A stretch of 64,000 nucleotides of DNA from Brucella cytisi (GTDB taxonomy: Bacteria > Pseudomonadota > Alphaproteobacteria > Rhizobiales > Rhizobiaceae): assembly GCA_012103075.1 (NCBI GenBank), contig JAAVLQ010000001.1, positions 620,001 to 684,000 of the forward strand, written 5' to 3'. The position numbers and the translations under genes were made by a program. Shown piece after piece: positions 40,847 to 51,575 of this stretch (position 1 is the stretch's first letter; each line of letters begins with the position of its first letter). Under the pieces are notes generated by a model that saw only the letters and a list, made by a program, of their open reading frames with translations, made no database searches and was not told where the DNA came from.

Positions 40847-40969
40847 CGGTCTCTCCTTGCAAGAATAGCTATAGAACAATACTATAAGATTATAATCGAA
40901 ACAGAGCGCTTTCTCCTATGGAGAAGCATCGCACCCTTAAAACATGGATGCGATGCCGGATTCAGGCGT

Positions 40970-43075
40970 TTAGAGCGTGTCGCCCGCCTTGCCTGTCACC
41001 TTGAGAGCGAAGGCATAGGTATAGGCGACTTCGTCGAGCCGCGAGAAGCGACCCGACGCACCGGCATGGCCCGCATCCATATTGATACGGAACAAAACCG
41101 GGTGGCTATCGGTCTTCAGTTCACGCAGTCTGGCAACCCATTTCGCAGGCTCCCAGTAAGTGACGCGCGGGTCGGTAAGCCCGGCCACGGCCAGAATGGC
41201 CGGATAATCCTGACGGCTGACATTGTCGTAAGGCGAATAGCCGGCAATCGTCCGGTAATCGATTTCCGATGTGATTGGATTGCCCCATTCCGGCCATTCC
41301 GGCGGGGTTAGCGGCAGGGTATCGTCCAGCATCGTATTCAGCACGTCTACGAATGGTACTTCGGCAATGATGCCGCCGAATGCGCCGGGCGCCATATTGG
41401 CAATTGCACCCATCAGCATACCGCCAGCGGAACCGCCATGGGCGACGATGCGGTCATGACTGGTGAATCTCTCTGCAACGAGGTGCTTTGCGGCGGCAAT
41501 GAAATCGGTGAATGTGTTCACCTTCTTGTCGCGCTTGCCGTTTTCATACCGGGCGAAACCCTTGTCCTTGCCGCCGCGGATATGGGCGATGGCGTAGACG
41601 AATCCCCGATCCACAAGCGACAGACGCGACGTGCTGAAGCTCGCAGGAATGGTGATGCCATAAGAACCATAACCATAGAGCAGGCAAGGTGCTGAGCCGT
41701 CGAGCTTCGTGTCCTTGTGGTAGAGCAGGGACACAGGCACCAGTTCGCCATCCGACGCGGTAGCGAAAACCCGACGCGTAACATAGTCACGGGCGTTGTG
41801 GCCGGAAGGAACTTCCTGCGTTTTCAAGAGCTTCCGTTCTCGTGTCCGCATATTGTAGTCGAAGAGCTGTTCCGGCGTGGTCATGGACGAATAGGAGAAG
41901 CGGATCACATCCGTATCATATTCGGCGTTGCCATGAAGGCCGAGCGAATAGGCCTCCTCGTCGAAGGCGATGGCATGCTCCTCGCCGGTTTCGCGGTCGC
42001 GGATCACGATGCGCGGCAGACCGTTGTCGCGTTCCATCCAGACAAGATGGTGCTTGTAGGCGGAGTGCGAGAGGATCAGCCGCCCCGGCTTTTCTGCCAC
42101 GACCTCCACCCAGTTTTCTGGCTGCGGCGCAGCAGTTGGCACCTGACAAATCTTGAAATCCTTGGCGCCATCCGCATTGGTCAGAATGTAGAAGACGTCA
42201 CCTCCCGGCGCTATGTCATATTCCGTGCCGGTCTTGCGCTCCATGACGAGCTGCGGTTTTGCCGCCGGATCGTTGGCGGGCAGGAGCCAGCATTCCGATG
42301 TTTCATGGTCGTGAATGTCGATGAAGATATAGTCGTCCAGCGCCGAGCCGCCGACACCGAGGAAAAAGCCCGGATCTTTCTCTTCATAGATCAGCGGATC
42401 ATCCGACTGGTCCGTGCCGATTTTGTGATAAAAGACCTTGGACGGTCTATGGTTCTCATCGAGGCGCGTATAGAAGAAGCCTTTGCTCTCCGCGTCCCAT
42501 GCACCGCCACCATTCGTGTCGGTGACAATGTCTTCAAGGTCATTCATGGAAGACAGGTCACGAACTTTCAGCTTGTAGAATTCCGATCCCTTGTCGTCAT
42601 ATCCCCAGATCAAAAGCTTGTGATCCGGGGCATGATCGGCTGAAGCGAGACGGAAATAGGCCTTGTCCTTGCCTTCGACATCGCCGTCGAGAAGGATGGT
42701 TACCACGCCACCATCGCGCGGAGTGCGAATGAAATAGGGCTGCTCGCCACCGGTGCGATAGGACACGCCATAGGCGAAAGGGCCATCCTTGGAAGGAACG
42801 GAGGAGTCGTCTTCCTTGATGCGTCCGCGCATTTCGACAAACAGGTTTTTCTGGAGCGCTTCCGTGTCCTTCATCAACGCCGCCTGATAGGCATTCTCTG
42901 CTTCCAGATGCGCGCGGATTTCGAGGTTCAGCACCGATGGATCCCTGAATACTTCCTGCCAGTTATCTGCGCGCAACCAAGCATAATCGTCGGTGCGGGT
43001 GATCCCGTGACGAGTGTCATTGACCGGATGTTTGGCTGCATGCGGTGGTTGAAGGTGGGAGGAGCTTTGAGACAT
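40970..43075 (-). CDS. ptrB: Oligopeptidase B (S9A prolyl oligopeptidase family)
   Basis: A cytosolic serine peptidase that cleaves after Arg or Lys in short peptides. The N-terminal beta-propeller begins at DYAWLRADNWQEVFRDP. The catalytic domain has the nucleophile in AHGGSAGGMLMGAIANM, the Asp in AGLTDPRVTYWEPAKW and the His in NMDAGHAGASGRF. The specificity region around WPEWGNP is typical. About 701 residues when started at the ATG at 43075; an upstream in-frame ATG at 43240 would add an unlikely basic leader. It is intact. Confidence 0.92.
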   Translation of the reverse strand: MSQSSSHLQPPHAAKHPVNDTRHGITRTDDYAWLRADNWQEVFRDPSVLNLEIRAHLEAENAYQAALMKDTEALQKNLFVEMRGRIKEDDSSVPSKDGPFAYGVSYRTGGEQPYFIRTPRDGGVVTILLDGDVEGKDKAYFRLASADHAPDHKLLIWGYDDKGSEFYKLKVRDLSSMNDLEDIVTDTNGGGAWDAESKGFFYTRLDENHRPSKVFYHKIGTDQSDDPLIYEEKDPGFFLGVGGSALDDYIFIDIHDHETSECWLLPANDPAAKPQLVMERKTGTEYDIAPGGDVFYILTNADGAKDFKICQVPTAAPQPENWVEVVAEKPGRLILSHSAYKHHLVWMERDNGLPRIVIRDRETGEEHAIAFDEEAYSLGLHGNAEYDTDVIRFSYSSMTTPEQLFDYNMRTRERKLLKTQEVPSGHNARDYVTRRVFATASDGELVPVSLLYHKDTKLDGSAPCLLYGYGSYGITIPASFSTSRLSLVDRGFVYAIAHIRGGKDKGFARYENGKRDKKVNTFTDFIAAAKHLVAERFTSHDRIVAHGGSAGGMLMGAIANMAPGAFGGIIAEVPFVDVLNTMLDDTLPLTPPEWPEWGNPITSEIDYRTIAGYSPYDNVSRQDYPAILAVAGLTDPRVTYWEPAKWVARLRELKTDSHPVLFRINMDAGHAGASGRFSRLDEVAYTYAFALKVTGKAGDTL

Positions 43076-43643
43076 CCACAATTCCGATGAAAACTGTTTC
43101 AATTTGCTGCAAGGCCGGTAAGCCGTGCCTTCTGGCGGGTGATAGTGACATTTATATAGTTGGCCGAAGAGGCGAAAGCGAGTTGATTTCGTTGAAATAT
43201 ATTTGAGCAATGCCTTTTTGAGGCCCGATTTTGCCGCCAAAAGCTACCTGACGGTAACATACTAGTCTTGGACTTCGTACAAGAAAACTTGAGGGAGAAA
43301 ACTATTGCTAACGCAGGTCGAGCAAATTAAAGGAAGCACGGCTGTGAACTGCAGCTTCATCCATATCCTTCAATAAACGGCAGGGGCGGCAACGCGAACA
43401 CATCGCGATTCAAAGTTTCCCTGTCTCAGTAAGGTTGAGTTCGAGTTTTTCTATTTGATGTTTCAAGAAGAAAGACTTGTTGTTAATGTAATGTGGTTTG
43501 ACAATTCTATTGCAAATGACATTATCAACTGATATTCGCAGTCGAGAACGGATGGGGCAGGGTTTAGGAATACGTAACGGCGATGGCAGGCGGGGATCTC
43601 CAGTCGTCGATTGCGCAACAATAAGAAGTAAAAAGGAAATACA
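43076..43643. other. Long leader and promoter region of mucR
   Basis: About 570 bases without a convincing gene, AT-rich between 43430 and 43520. MucR proteins are known to repress their own genes by binding AT-rich sites, so this is the likely control region. No -10/-35 boxes were assigned. Confidence 0.45.
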
Positions 43644-44072
43644 ATGGAAAATCTGGACACGCACGACGAAAGCGCAGAGCTGCTTCTGAGCCTTACTGCA
43701 GATGTTGTCGCTGCATATGTCGGCAATAATTCGATTCGCGCAGGTGAATTGCCGCTGCTGATCGCAGAAGTACATGCCGCTTTCAAGCGTCACGTCGAAC
43801 GCGAAGAAGCGCCTGTCGTTGTCGAGAAGCCGAAACCTGCCGTCAATCCGAAGAAGTCAATTCATGACGACTACATCATCTGCCTCGAAGACGGCAAGAA
43901 GTTCAAGTCGCTGAAGCGTCACCTGATGACCCATTACAACATGACGCCGGAACAGTACCGCGAAAAGTGGGATCTCGATCCGAACTATCCGATGGTCGCT
44001 CCGAACTACGCTGCTGCTCGCTCGCGCCCGGCTAAGAAGATGGGCCCGGGCCGCAAGCCTAAGGACGCTTAA
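43644..44072 (+). CDS. mucR: MucR/Ros-family zinc-finger regulator
   Basis: A 142-residue regulator controlling envelope, motility and virulence genes in rhizobia and Brucella. The Ros-type zinc finger is CLEDGKKFKSLKRHLMTHY, which fits Cys-X2-Asp-X9-His-X3-His. The N-terminal part (LLLSLTADVVAAYVGNNSIR, LPLLIAEVHAAF) is the oligomerisation region. MTPEQYREKWDLDPNYPMVA follows the finger, and the C-terminus is basic. The frame is intact. It is followed by a strong terminator and is monocistronic. Confidence 0.95.
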   Translation: MENLDTHDESAELLLSLTADVVAAYVGNNSIRAGELPLLIAEVHAAFKRHVEREEAPVVVEKPKPAVNPKKSIHDDYIICLEDGKKFKSLKRHLMTHYNMTPEQYREKWDLDPNYPMVAPNYAAARSRPAKKMGPGRKPKDA

Positions 44073-44130
44073 TCGCTTCGACTTTAGAGCATACTGCGCT
44101 TTGTCGCATCGGTTCCGAGAACTTTATAGA

Positions 44131-44180
44131 AATGGCCAGTATCGTTGAGCTTGCGCTCCATGATACTGGCCATTTTGTTT
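44131..44180 (+). terminator. Terminator after mucR
   Basis: AATGGCCAGTATC (44131-44143) pairs with GATACTGGCCATT (44162-44174). TTGTTTTGG follows the stem. An A-rich sequence on the other side allows partial activity in reverse. Confidence 0.85.
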
Positions 44181-44717
44181 TGGATTTGAACGCTTCGGGA
44201 AACTGATGGTCTTTTCACCGATCCGGTCGAGTGTCTGTTAGGTCATAACTGCAGTCACCGCGCACTCCTTTCAGGTGCTCTCACTCCATGAGGCGTGTCA
44301 GACACCGTTTGGTCCGTTCCCTCTCTTCAAGCGGTGCGTAGAGAACTTCATCAAGATCGATGCCGGAATGATCTGTAACGCAATGCGTTGCATCGCGGTC
44401 AGTTGATTGTGTTTTTGCCGGGCAAAAAATAGCGTGCGGGCTTGCCTCAGATCGCGATCATTCCTCATTTCTTGATGCGAATGAGCATGAGCCACGAAAA
44501 ATGATTATGGATAATATTCCTAGAATTTGCCTGATTTTTCAGTAAAATGGCGATTGAACGCTATGGATCGAGTTCGGTAATGCCGTCGTGACAAGGCTTT
44601 GGCCTATGTTAGGGGTGTCGAAAATAAACAGAAACAGCAATTCTGTCTACGAAACTTATCCCCACTTACAATTTCCCCGGTATAAGAAGATATTCCTACT
44701 ATGGCGAGGAAAGATGA
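44181..44717. other. 540-bp gap before the DnaA-like protein
   Basis: No convincing gene. The region is moderately AT-rich and includes TTATCCCCAC (44656-44665), which matches the sense of a DnaA-box-like TTATCCACA with an altered middle. I give this little weight. Confidence 0.35.
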
Positions 44718-45167
44718 ATGTCTTTGAAACTATCGGATGTCATTCATACGCGGGCGGAAGCTTTCGAAGCACCGAAGGTGCTTGCTGCGCTGCGTGGGCG
44801 AAGCGTTAACCTCGAAACGGTGGGGGTGTCGCCGACCGATCGCGAGCAGCAGAACACGGCGCTGTGCGATGCCCTTATCGATCTCCCCGCCGCCATGTTC
44901 GGTGTGTCCGGCATGGAATTGCGGTCACCGTTGCGGTGCAGGCGTGAGGTTGCACGCGTGCGGCAGATCGGCATGTACGTCGCGCATACGGCTTTTGGGT
45001 TAGCTGTGCGTGAAGTGGCTGCCGGATTTGCGCGGGACCGGACAACCGTGATGCATGCCTGCCATCTGGTGGAAGACATGCGGGACGATACGGAGTTCGA
45101 TGCAATCGTCTCGACGTTCGAGCGTATTGCACAAATTGCTTTCACGGCACGGAGGATGGCGGCATGA
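44718..45167 (+). CDS. Stand-alone DnaA-domain-IV-like helix-turn-helix protein
   Basis: A 149-residue protein whose C-terminal half resembles the DNA-binding domain of DnaA (MYVAHTAFGLAVREVAAGF, then ARDRTTVMHACHLVEDM). The DnaA signature has (G)RDHTTVxHA; here the His is Arg. There is no AAA+ ATPase domain, so it cannot be an initiator by itself. The N-terminal 60 residues are not recognised. Its stop overlaps the start of the DUF6456 gene by ATGA. It may bind DNA as an accessory regulator. Confidence 0.75.
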   Translation: MSLKLSDVIHTRAEAFEAPKVLAALRGRSVNLETVGVSPTDREQQNTALCDALIDLPAAMFGVSGMELRSPLRCRREVARVRQIGMYVAHTAFGLAVREVAAGFARDRTTVMHACHLVEDMRDDTEFDAIVSTFERIAQIAFTARRMAA

Positions 45168-45951
45168 CCCCCAACTGTCAGCGACCGAAACAAGAATCAT
45201 GAGCTTTCTGAAGAACGGTGGCTGTGAGGTTCAGGATTCCATTCGCGCTTCGCATGTTTCTTGCAACGGAGCACGGGACGATTGCGGCCTCCCGCGCCGA
45301 ACTGGAGACCATGCAGAAAAAGGGGTTGCTGCATTGGGAGGAGGAGCGGCTTGTTCCATCGCCGGCTGCTATCAAGTGTGCAAAGGAAGGCGGCAAACCG
45401 TTGCCCAACCCGGCAAGAAGCTTGCAGACCATCGATTATGAGCGGGGCGACAAGATTGAGATCAATCCAGAGGAATCGCCGCTTGCCATGCTCTATAGAC
45501 GCAAAAATGCAAATGGTTCTTCCTTTATCTCGGAGAGCGAGTTCCTTGCCGGTGAAAGGCTGCGGGCCGACTTCACCCGCGGATCGCTCATGCCATCCGT
45601 CACCATGCGCTGGGATACAAATGTCGGAAGTGGGCGCAGCGGGTCGGGGGCATGGCTGATCTCACCGATATCGCGTTGGCCAGCCGTATCCGCGTTGAGC
45701 GGGCACTGGAAGCAATCGGGCCGGAACTGAACGGCGTTCTGGTCGATGTCTGCTGCTTCCTGAAAGGGCTTGAAACCGTGGAACATGAGCGGCAATGGCC
45801 CGTTCGTTCTGCCAAGATGTTGCTCAAGGTGGGGCTGGCCGCGCTGCACCGGCACTATAATCCTCACCTTCAAAAGGAGCGAGAAAAAGCAGTCGTGTTG
45901 CATTGGGGAACAGACGACTATCGACCGCAAAAGCGTCCGCAGAATATGTGA
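45164..45951 (+). pseudogene. DUF6456 domain protein (frameshifted)
   Basis: Coupled by ATGA to the DnaA-like gene. The expected start MTPQLSATETRIMSFLKNGG needs one more C near 45172. It shifts again near 45235 before MFLATEHGTIAASRAELETM, and again near 45640 before ADLTDIALASRIRVERALEA and the C-terminal part ending RPQKRPQNM. The N-terminal part looks like a winged helix (ASRAELETMQKKGLLHWEEE). The DUF6456 domain is the C-terminal part, here from about ESPLAMLYRRKNANG. Corrected length is about 260 residues. The function is unknown; it appears regulatory. Confidence 0.65.
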
Positions 45952-46043
45952 GGTGGCGCCCTCATTGACACCTTTCCGGGGTAGGTCTATCGCCTCTTTC
46001 TCGAAGGGGCTCTGGGCCCGTTGGGGAAGTGGGGAGAAATCAC

Positions 46044-47410
46044 ATGAATTCTGTACGGGATCGGCTGGAAAGTATTCTCTCGCGGCTCGAAGCGCGGACA
46101 GCATGCGAACACGTTTTCAGCAAGGTCTATGCACAACAGGCGCGCGCTGAGGCGGATGCCGCCGATGCGCGCCTTCGTGATGGGCGCTCCGCCGGGCCGC
46201 TCGATGGGCGCATTGTTTCGATCAAGGATCTTTTCGATGTTGCCGGAGAGCCTACGCTTGCCGGTTCGGTTATTCGCCGCGATGCTGCCCCGGCGACACG
46301 GGACGCTACGATTGTCAGCCGTCTGCGCGATGCGGGTGCGGTCATTGTCGGCAAGACCCACATGACGGAATTCGCCTTCACGCCTGTCGGTCTCAATCCG
46401 CATTACGGCGAGCCGGGCAATGCGATCGATCCGACACGTGTTCCGGGCGGATCGTCGTCGGGTGCCGCAGTTTCGGCAGCGGAAGGCACAACCGAAATCG
46501 CTATCGGTTCGGATACGGGCGGATCGGTGCGCATTCCGGCGGCGCTAAACGGCATTGTCGGCTTCAAGCCGACCGCCCGGCGCATTCCGCTCGACGGTGC
46601 GTTTCCGCTGGCGCCGTCGCTCGATTCCGTCGGCCCCCTCACCAAGACGGTTACTGATGCGATCATCACCGATGCCGTTATGGCAGGCGAAACACCAATA
46701 TTGCCGGATGCCTTGCCACTGAAGGGTCTGCGCATCGCGTTGCCAAAGGGCTATCTTCTGGCCGATATGGAGCCCGACGTCGCAAAGCACTTCGAGGCAA
46801 CGGTTGCGCTTCTTGAAAAGGCGGGAGTGATCATTGTCGATCTGGAGGTGGATGATCTGATCCAGCGTTTGCGCGAGGCAACTCGCGTCGGCTCCATTGC
46901 CGGGATCGAGGCAAGTCATATCCACGCATCGACCGGCTTGGCGATCCTGATGCCAATGTCGATTTCCGGGTGAAGCACCCGCTGTCCGTCCGCGTCAAGG
47001 TTCCAATGGAAACCTATCGCGGGATCATGGAAACACGCGCAACGCTGGTTGAGGAAATGGACGAGCGCCTGAGCGGCTTCGATATGTTCGTAACGCCCGC
47101 TACGCCGATTGTTGCGCCGACAATCGCTTCAGTCAGCAATGACGAGGCTGAATATGATCGCGTGGAAGGGCTGCTGCTGCGTGATACGCAGGTTGGAAAC
47201 CAGTTCGACCTGTGCAGCATCACCGTGCCCATGTTGGGCATGAAGCTGCCGACGGGCTTCATGCTCAGCGCGCGCGGCGGCACGGACAAAAGGCTGCTCG
47301 CCGCAGCCCTGTCGGTTGAGAAACTCTTGGAGCCTGAATTAAAAGCGGCATGTGAGTGCAAGAATGGTAATTTTCGAGTGCCGGAGCGCAATGTACTTTT
47401 AGGTAGATGA
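46044..47410 (+). pseudogene. Amidase signature enzyme (frameshifted)
   Basis: A Ser-Ser-Lys amidase. The catalytic Lys lies in RIVSIKDLFDVAGEPT, the cis-Ser and nucleophile loop in PGGSSSGAAVSAAEG and GSDTGGSVRIPAALNGI. The sequence then runs to SIAGIEASHIHA. A break near 46930 is followed by DRLGDPDANVDFRVKHPLS and MFVTPATPIVAPTIASV. Corrected length is about 455 residues. It resembles GatA/AtzF-type hydrolases, but the substrate is unclear. GGGGAG precedes the ATG at 46044. Confidence 0.85.
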
Positions 47411-47466
47411 GCACCGGAACGCAGGTAAATTGCCATTTGCAGCCGCACAGGGCGACTTTTGGAGCA
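47407..47466 (+). repeat. 60-bp repeat, copy 1
   Basis: Begins ATGAGCACCGGAAC, overlapping the amidase stop, and ends CTTTTGGAGCA. About three quarters identical to 54341-54400. It can fold weakly and may act as the amidase terminator. Confidence 0.6.
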
Positions 47467-47470
47467 GCTC

Positions 47471-47896
47471 TTAGGCTGATTCTTTCGCGAGCTCAGCTTC
47501 ACGACGGATGCGTGCCACCATGGCGCGCAGGCCGTTGGAGCGCTGCGGCGTGAGATGTTCATCAAGGCCGAGCTTTTTCAGGATGGCCTCCGGGTCGACG
47601 GCGAGAATTTCTGAAGCCTTGTGGCCAGAATAAAGCGCTAGCACAATGGCCACCAGACCGCGCACGATATGCGCATCGGAATCGCCGAGAAATTCGATAA
47701 CCGGATCGTTACCGTCTTGTGGAAGCGTCTTCAGCCAGACACGGCTGACGCAGCCCTGAACCTTGTGTGCAGCATCGCGCGCATCGTCGGGATAGGGCGG
47801 CAGTTCCTTACCGAGGTCGATAACATAGCGATAGCGGTCTTCCCAATCATCGAGAAATTCGAAATCGGATATGATGCTATCGATGGTCGTGGTCAT
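47471..47896 (-). CDS. sufE: Cysteine desulfuration protein SufE
   Basis: A 141-residue sulfur acceptor that works with the SufS cysteine desulfurase in iron-sulfur cluster assembly. The active-site Cys is in AAHKVQGCVSRVWL. FEFLDDWEDRYRYVIDLGK near the N-terminus and LDEHLTPQRSNGLRAMVARI near the C-terminus are typical. It is intact and monocistronic here, apart from the suf operon, which is usual for some Rhizobiales. Confidence 0.93.
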   Translation of the reverse strand: MTTTIDSIISDFEFLDDWEDRYRYVIDLGKELPPYPDDARDAAHKVQGCVSRVWLKTLPQDGNDPVIEFLGDSDAHIVRGLVAIVLALYSGHKASEILAVDPEAILKKLGLDEHLTPQRSNGLRAMVARIRREAELAKESA

Positions 47897-47962
47897 AATA
47901 CTCGCCTGAAAGAAGTTTCTTGCCGCTTATATAGTCATGAAACTCTGCAAGGTCACGGAAAA

Positions 47963-48406
47963 CTAGCGCACAATTGAACCAGTCGAGCGACGGTCCAGTG
48001 CGCGCAGGGCTTCTTCCCGCGATGTCGGGATGGGGATGCCTGTTGCGGCCTGTACAGGGGTGGCGGCTGTCGGTCCCACTTTTGCAGGCGGTTGCGGTTT
48101 GGCGCCGAAACGGTCGCTCAGATATTCAAGGGCCACGCGGCTTCCTTCCAGAAGGCCGCTTCCGGCGTTGGAAACAAGCGAGGTACCGTTCTGGCAGAAG
48201 GAAGAGTTGTCGATGCACAGCTTGCCCAGTTCCACGGCGGTTTTGCCATTGGCGAGAAGCTGGTCGATTGAATCCGGCTCCCGCTTCGTCTCGGCAATGG
48301 CTAGCTTCTCCTGCGGCTTGTTTTGCTCATCCGCAGGGAAGAAGCGCGGCATCACGATGAATGCCAACGACAACCAGAATACGGATTTGAGGAGAAAACG
48401 GATCAT
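47963..48406 (-). CDS. DUF5330 domain protein
   Basis: A 147-residue protein with one N-terminal membrane or signal segment (RFLLKSVFWLSLAFIVMPRF). The middle has two Cys (LGKLCIDNSSFCQNGTSLV) likely forming a disulfide. The Pro-rich C-terminal part ends with ALRALDRRSTGSIVR. The pattern matches the DUF5330 family of Rhizobiales, function unknown. It is intact and probably anchored in the inner membrane with a periplasmic domain. Confidence 0.75.
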   Translation of the reverse strand: MIRFLLKSVFWLSLAFIVMPRFFPADEQNKPQEKLAIAETKREPDSIDQLLANGKTAVELGKLCIDNSSFCQNGTSLVSNAGSGLLEGSRVALEYLSDRFGAKPQPPAKVGPTAATPVQAATGIPIPTSREEALRALDRRSTGSIVR

Positions 48407-48761
48407 TGCCTTCTTGCGGTTGCGTGCCTTCGGTTTGCGCCAATGTCCGATGAATTCGAAAAGATCCCGTAACTGTTCGGTTTATTGGAGCACATCCCGA
48501 AACGTGTGAAACGGTTTTCGGACAAGATGCGCGTCATGGTAAAGCATTTGAACGTCAAAATTGTGCCGTGGCTGTGGTTTCACCGCCTCATCGCTACTCT
48601 CTGTTTACCATAGGCAGAAAAGCAGGCCCGGCGTGTCACTTATCCACTTTGGGCGGTCTCGTTTTATCGTTTCTTTAAAGCCTCGGCTGCAATCTGTTGC
48701 TGGCTGGGAGAGCGTCGTCACGGCGAACGGTTTTCCGGTTTTGATTATGCAAGAGTATTGA
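48407..48761. other. 355-bp gap, no convincing gene
   Basis: It contains divergent promoters for the DUF5330 gene and the histidine kinase gene. A short open frame (48561-48761) has no recognisable feature. Confidence 0.35.
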
Positions 48762-50532
48762 GTGAGTACGGCACGTTGAACGCCATTCTTTTGAAAACAG
48801 CCGAGACCGTCCGCATGAATGTGCAGGCGATCAGCCGTTTTACGAACGTTTCTGCCGCCGCTGGGTATCCAATCCTGATGCGGCCTCCATACGTGTTATC
48901 GGTTCGGTCATAACTGTGCCGGTCCTGCTTTGCGCTGCAGTGGTCGCTTCGGGTGTAACACCGGGCTTTACGGAATTCGCTATTCTTGCGGCAAGTTTTG
49001 CGGGCGTCGCAATGATCCTTTGCGCGCTGTCGCTGATGGGCGTTGCTGCACCTGTTCTGGCTGGTCTGAACTTTGCTGCCTATGGTGCGGGTCTTGCTGC
49101 CATTGGCACTTTTTCTCATGGCGATGTGGTTCTATGGTTGATGGTGGCGGGTCTGCCGCTTGAAGTCTGGTTTGCGACCCGCAAGCCTGCTGCCGTAGCA
49201 GGCGCTGCATTCGCGGCCATGATTCTCGGCTATTTTGCGACGGCAAGCGGTGGCGCCATTTCCGGCGGCAGCTATGTGTCCGTCGCTGTGTTGGTACTTT
49301 ATGCGGCAAGCCTTGTTGCGCGTGGTTATGCGAGCGCCGCGAGGCCCGCGCAGATCAGGATTAGCACGCCGCAAGTTGGTGTAGCTGCAGGCGATGTGCA
49401 GTTCGGGCTTGATGCGGATGGAGTGGTATCCTCGGTCGATATGAATTCGGCAAAGCTCCCGGGCGTACAGCCCAAAATGCTGGAAGGCACGGCCCTGATC
49501 GACCGCGTTCATGTCGCCGACCGCGTAGAATATCTTTCGCTTCTGGCCGATCTTCGCTCTGGCACAGCTTCACGCAAGATAGACGTACGCCTGCGTTCCA
49601 TCGAAAATGGCGATATGTTCTTTCGTACCTATCGTCTCGAAGGTGTCGCAAGCGCTCACGCCATCATGCTGATTGGCCGCTCGCTCGAAGGTGAACTGAA
49701 GCTTCTGGACGAGATTGCAACGCTGAAAGCGGAGCTGGAATCGGAGCGCATCGGCAAGGGCCGTCTGCTTGCAGCTGTCAGCCATGAGCTGCGCACGCCG
49801 CTCAATTCGATCATCGGATTTTCCGATATGCTGTCGCATGAAATGGGCGGCAAGCTGGCTAATGAGAAGCAGCGCGAATATGCCGGCCTCATTCACCAGT
49901 CCGGTCATTACCTGCTGGAGCTCGTGAATGCTGTTCTCGACAATTCGCGTCTGGAAACCGGAAATTACAGCATCGACCCGCAGAACTTTGCTTTCCGTGA
50001 AGCGGTTGAAATGTGTACTGCTGTCATGCTGCCGCAGGCTGAAAAGAAAGGCGTTGCCTTCTGCCACCGCGTCGGCACCGGCATTGGTGAACTGGTAGCG
50101 GATCGTCGCGCCATCCAGCAGATTCTGCTCAATCTGGCAGGAAATGCGGTGAAGTTCACGCAAAGTGGCGGCTGCGTCACTATCGATGCGATCCGTATGA
50201 TGGTGAGCGGGCGCGAGATGCTGGAAATCAGCGTGTCAGATACGGGTATCGGTATCGAGCCGGAATATATGCAGCGCATCGGCACGCCATTCGTGCGCGC
50301 CGACAATAACTATACGCGCGCGCAGGAGGGAAGTGGCCTCGGACTTTCGGTGGTCAAGGGGCTCGTGGAACTGCATCAGGGAAGCATGCAACTCAAGAGT
50401 TGCCCCGGCGAAGGCACGATCGTCACGATCCGCCTTCCGGTGGCAGGCCCGCAGTTTGTCATGGGAGAAGACGAATATCAGGAACTTGGCACGGTGATCG
50501 ACATGCACCGTCACCGGTGGGGAAAGGCGTAA
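48762..50532 (+). CDS. Membrane sensor histidine kinase, PleC/DivJ-like
   Basis: The sure part starts at GTG 48916 (538 residues). Five or six N-terminal membrane segments (FAILAASFAGVAMILCALSL, VVLWLMVAGLPLEVWF and others) precede a PAS-like region and a coiled linker. The dimerisation and phosphoacceptor segment is LLAAVSHELRTPLNSIIGFS. The ATPase domain has NLAGNAVKF (N box), DTGIGIEPE and EGSGLGLSVVKGLVEL (G boxes). An open frame continues upstream to FYERFCRRWVSNPDAASIRV without a start, so the gene may begin at the GTG at 48762 with a frameshift near 48770. PleC/DivJ/PdhS kinases control cell-cycle regulators; the exact member is not certain. Confidence 0.75.
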
Positions 50533-51565
50533 TGACTGGCAGAACGACGAAGACAGCGACGAGATCCGGGAGCAGAAAGATGCGCAAACCCGCAAAACGG
50601 CGTAGTCTCGGCTCGCGGCTCCTCCATTTCTTCTTCACCACGGCTTCGGCGCTTGCAATTGCTGCCGGGGATTTCATTGTGCGCAACCCCGTTCTGACAG
50701 GTGGGGCAACTGCGTTTTTGGTGGTAATGAGTTTCGTCTCGGCTAACGCGCTCTGGTATCAGCCGGAGGCGCACAAGGCCGTGTTCTTCAGCACAAGGCC
50801 AGATTTCGTGTTCAAGCCGACACCGCGTGCGGTCCTGCCGGGGACTGCCTCATCAAACGATGACGCCCCGAAGCCCACCGAGACTGTCGCTGCCGAACCT
50901 GCAAGCAATGAAACAACCCAGCCACTGGAAGCTGCAAGTCTGTCGGCGGATCGGTTTAATATGAACGCATCGGTCGATGACATGCTGCCGGCACTTGCGC
51001 CCAATGCCGATCTGGAAATCGCACGGCTGCAGCAACGTCTTTCGACGCTTGAATTTACAAGGGGCCGGTGGATGGATTCACCGGGCCACAGACCCGCGAA
51101 GCGGTGGAACGCTGGCGCGCTTTGCAGCAGAAGCTCGGCGTGCAGGAAGCAAATATTCCGGCGCAGTTGCAGGCCGATGCCCAAAACAGTGCCCCGGCTC
51201 AGGACGATGTTGCCAAAGTCATCGAAGTAGCGGTTCCGACGCCGCGCCCGCAGCCCGCCGTTTTGAAGACGGAAACAGTTTCAAAACCGAAACCCGCTCT
51301 CGCTTCCTATGAAAAGCCCGCGCCGAAAAAGCAGGTGGCGGCAACACCCGCCGTGCAATCGGTGAAAGTGAGTTCGCAGGATATCATCCGCGTACAGGCC
51401 GGGTTGAAAGCATTCGGCAATGACACCGTGCCGGTGAACGGACAGCCGGGCAAGACGACACAGGAAGCGGTGCGCGAATTCCAGAAACTGTTCAGTATGC
51501 CGGTAACCGGCGAAATCGATGCGACGCTCATCACCAAGATGCGCGAGATCGGCCTGATAAGCTGA
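50532..51565 (+). pseudogene. Membrane-anchored peptidoglycan-binding protein (frameshifted)
   Basis: Starts in the histidine kinase stop (TAATG). A basic N-terminus precedes one membrane helix near residues 55-75 (VLTGGATAFLVVMSFVSANA). A Pro/Ala/Thr-rich periplasmic linker follows. Two peptidoglycan-binding type 1 domains are predicted: DLEIARLQQRLSTLEF through VDGFTGPQTREAVERWRALQ, and SSQDIIRVQAGLKAFGNDTV through TTQEAVREFQKLFSMPVTGE. The break near 51058 falls in the first. Corrected length is about 344 residues. The coupling to the kinase suggests a linked role at the cell wall. Confidence 0.8.
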
Positions 51566-51575
51566 TGGGTTTCCG

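Noticed and set aside
41717-42643. 308-codon open frame opposite oligopeptidase B
   Set aside because: Antisense to an intact S9 peptidase; no domain and no ribosome-binding site.
44656-44665. DnaA-box-like TTATCCCCAC near the DnaA-like gene
   Set aside because: One weak site with an altered core, no cluster of boxes and no AT-rich unwinding element, so no origin is claimed.
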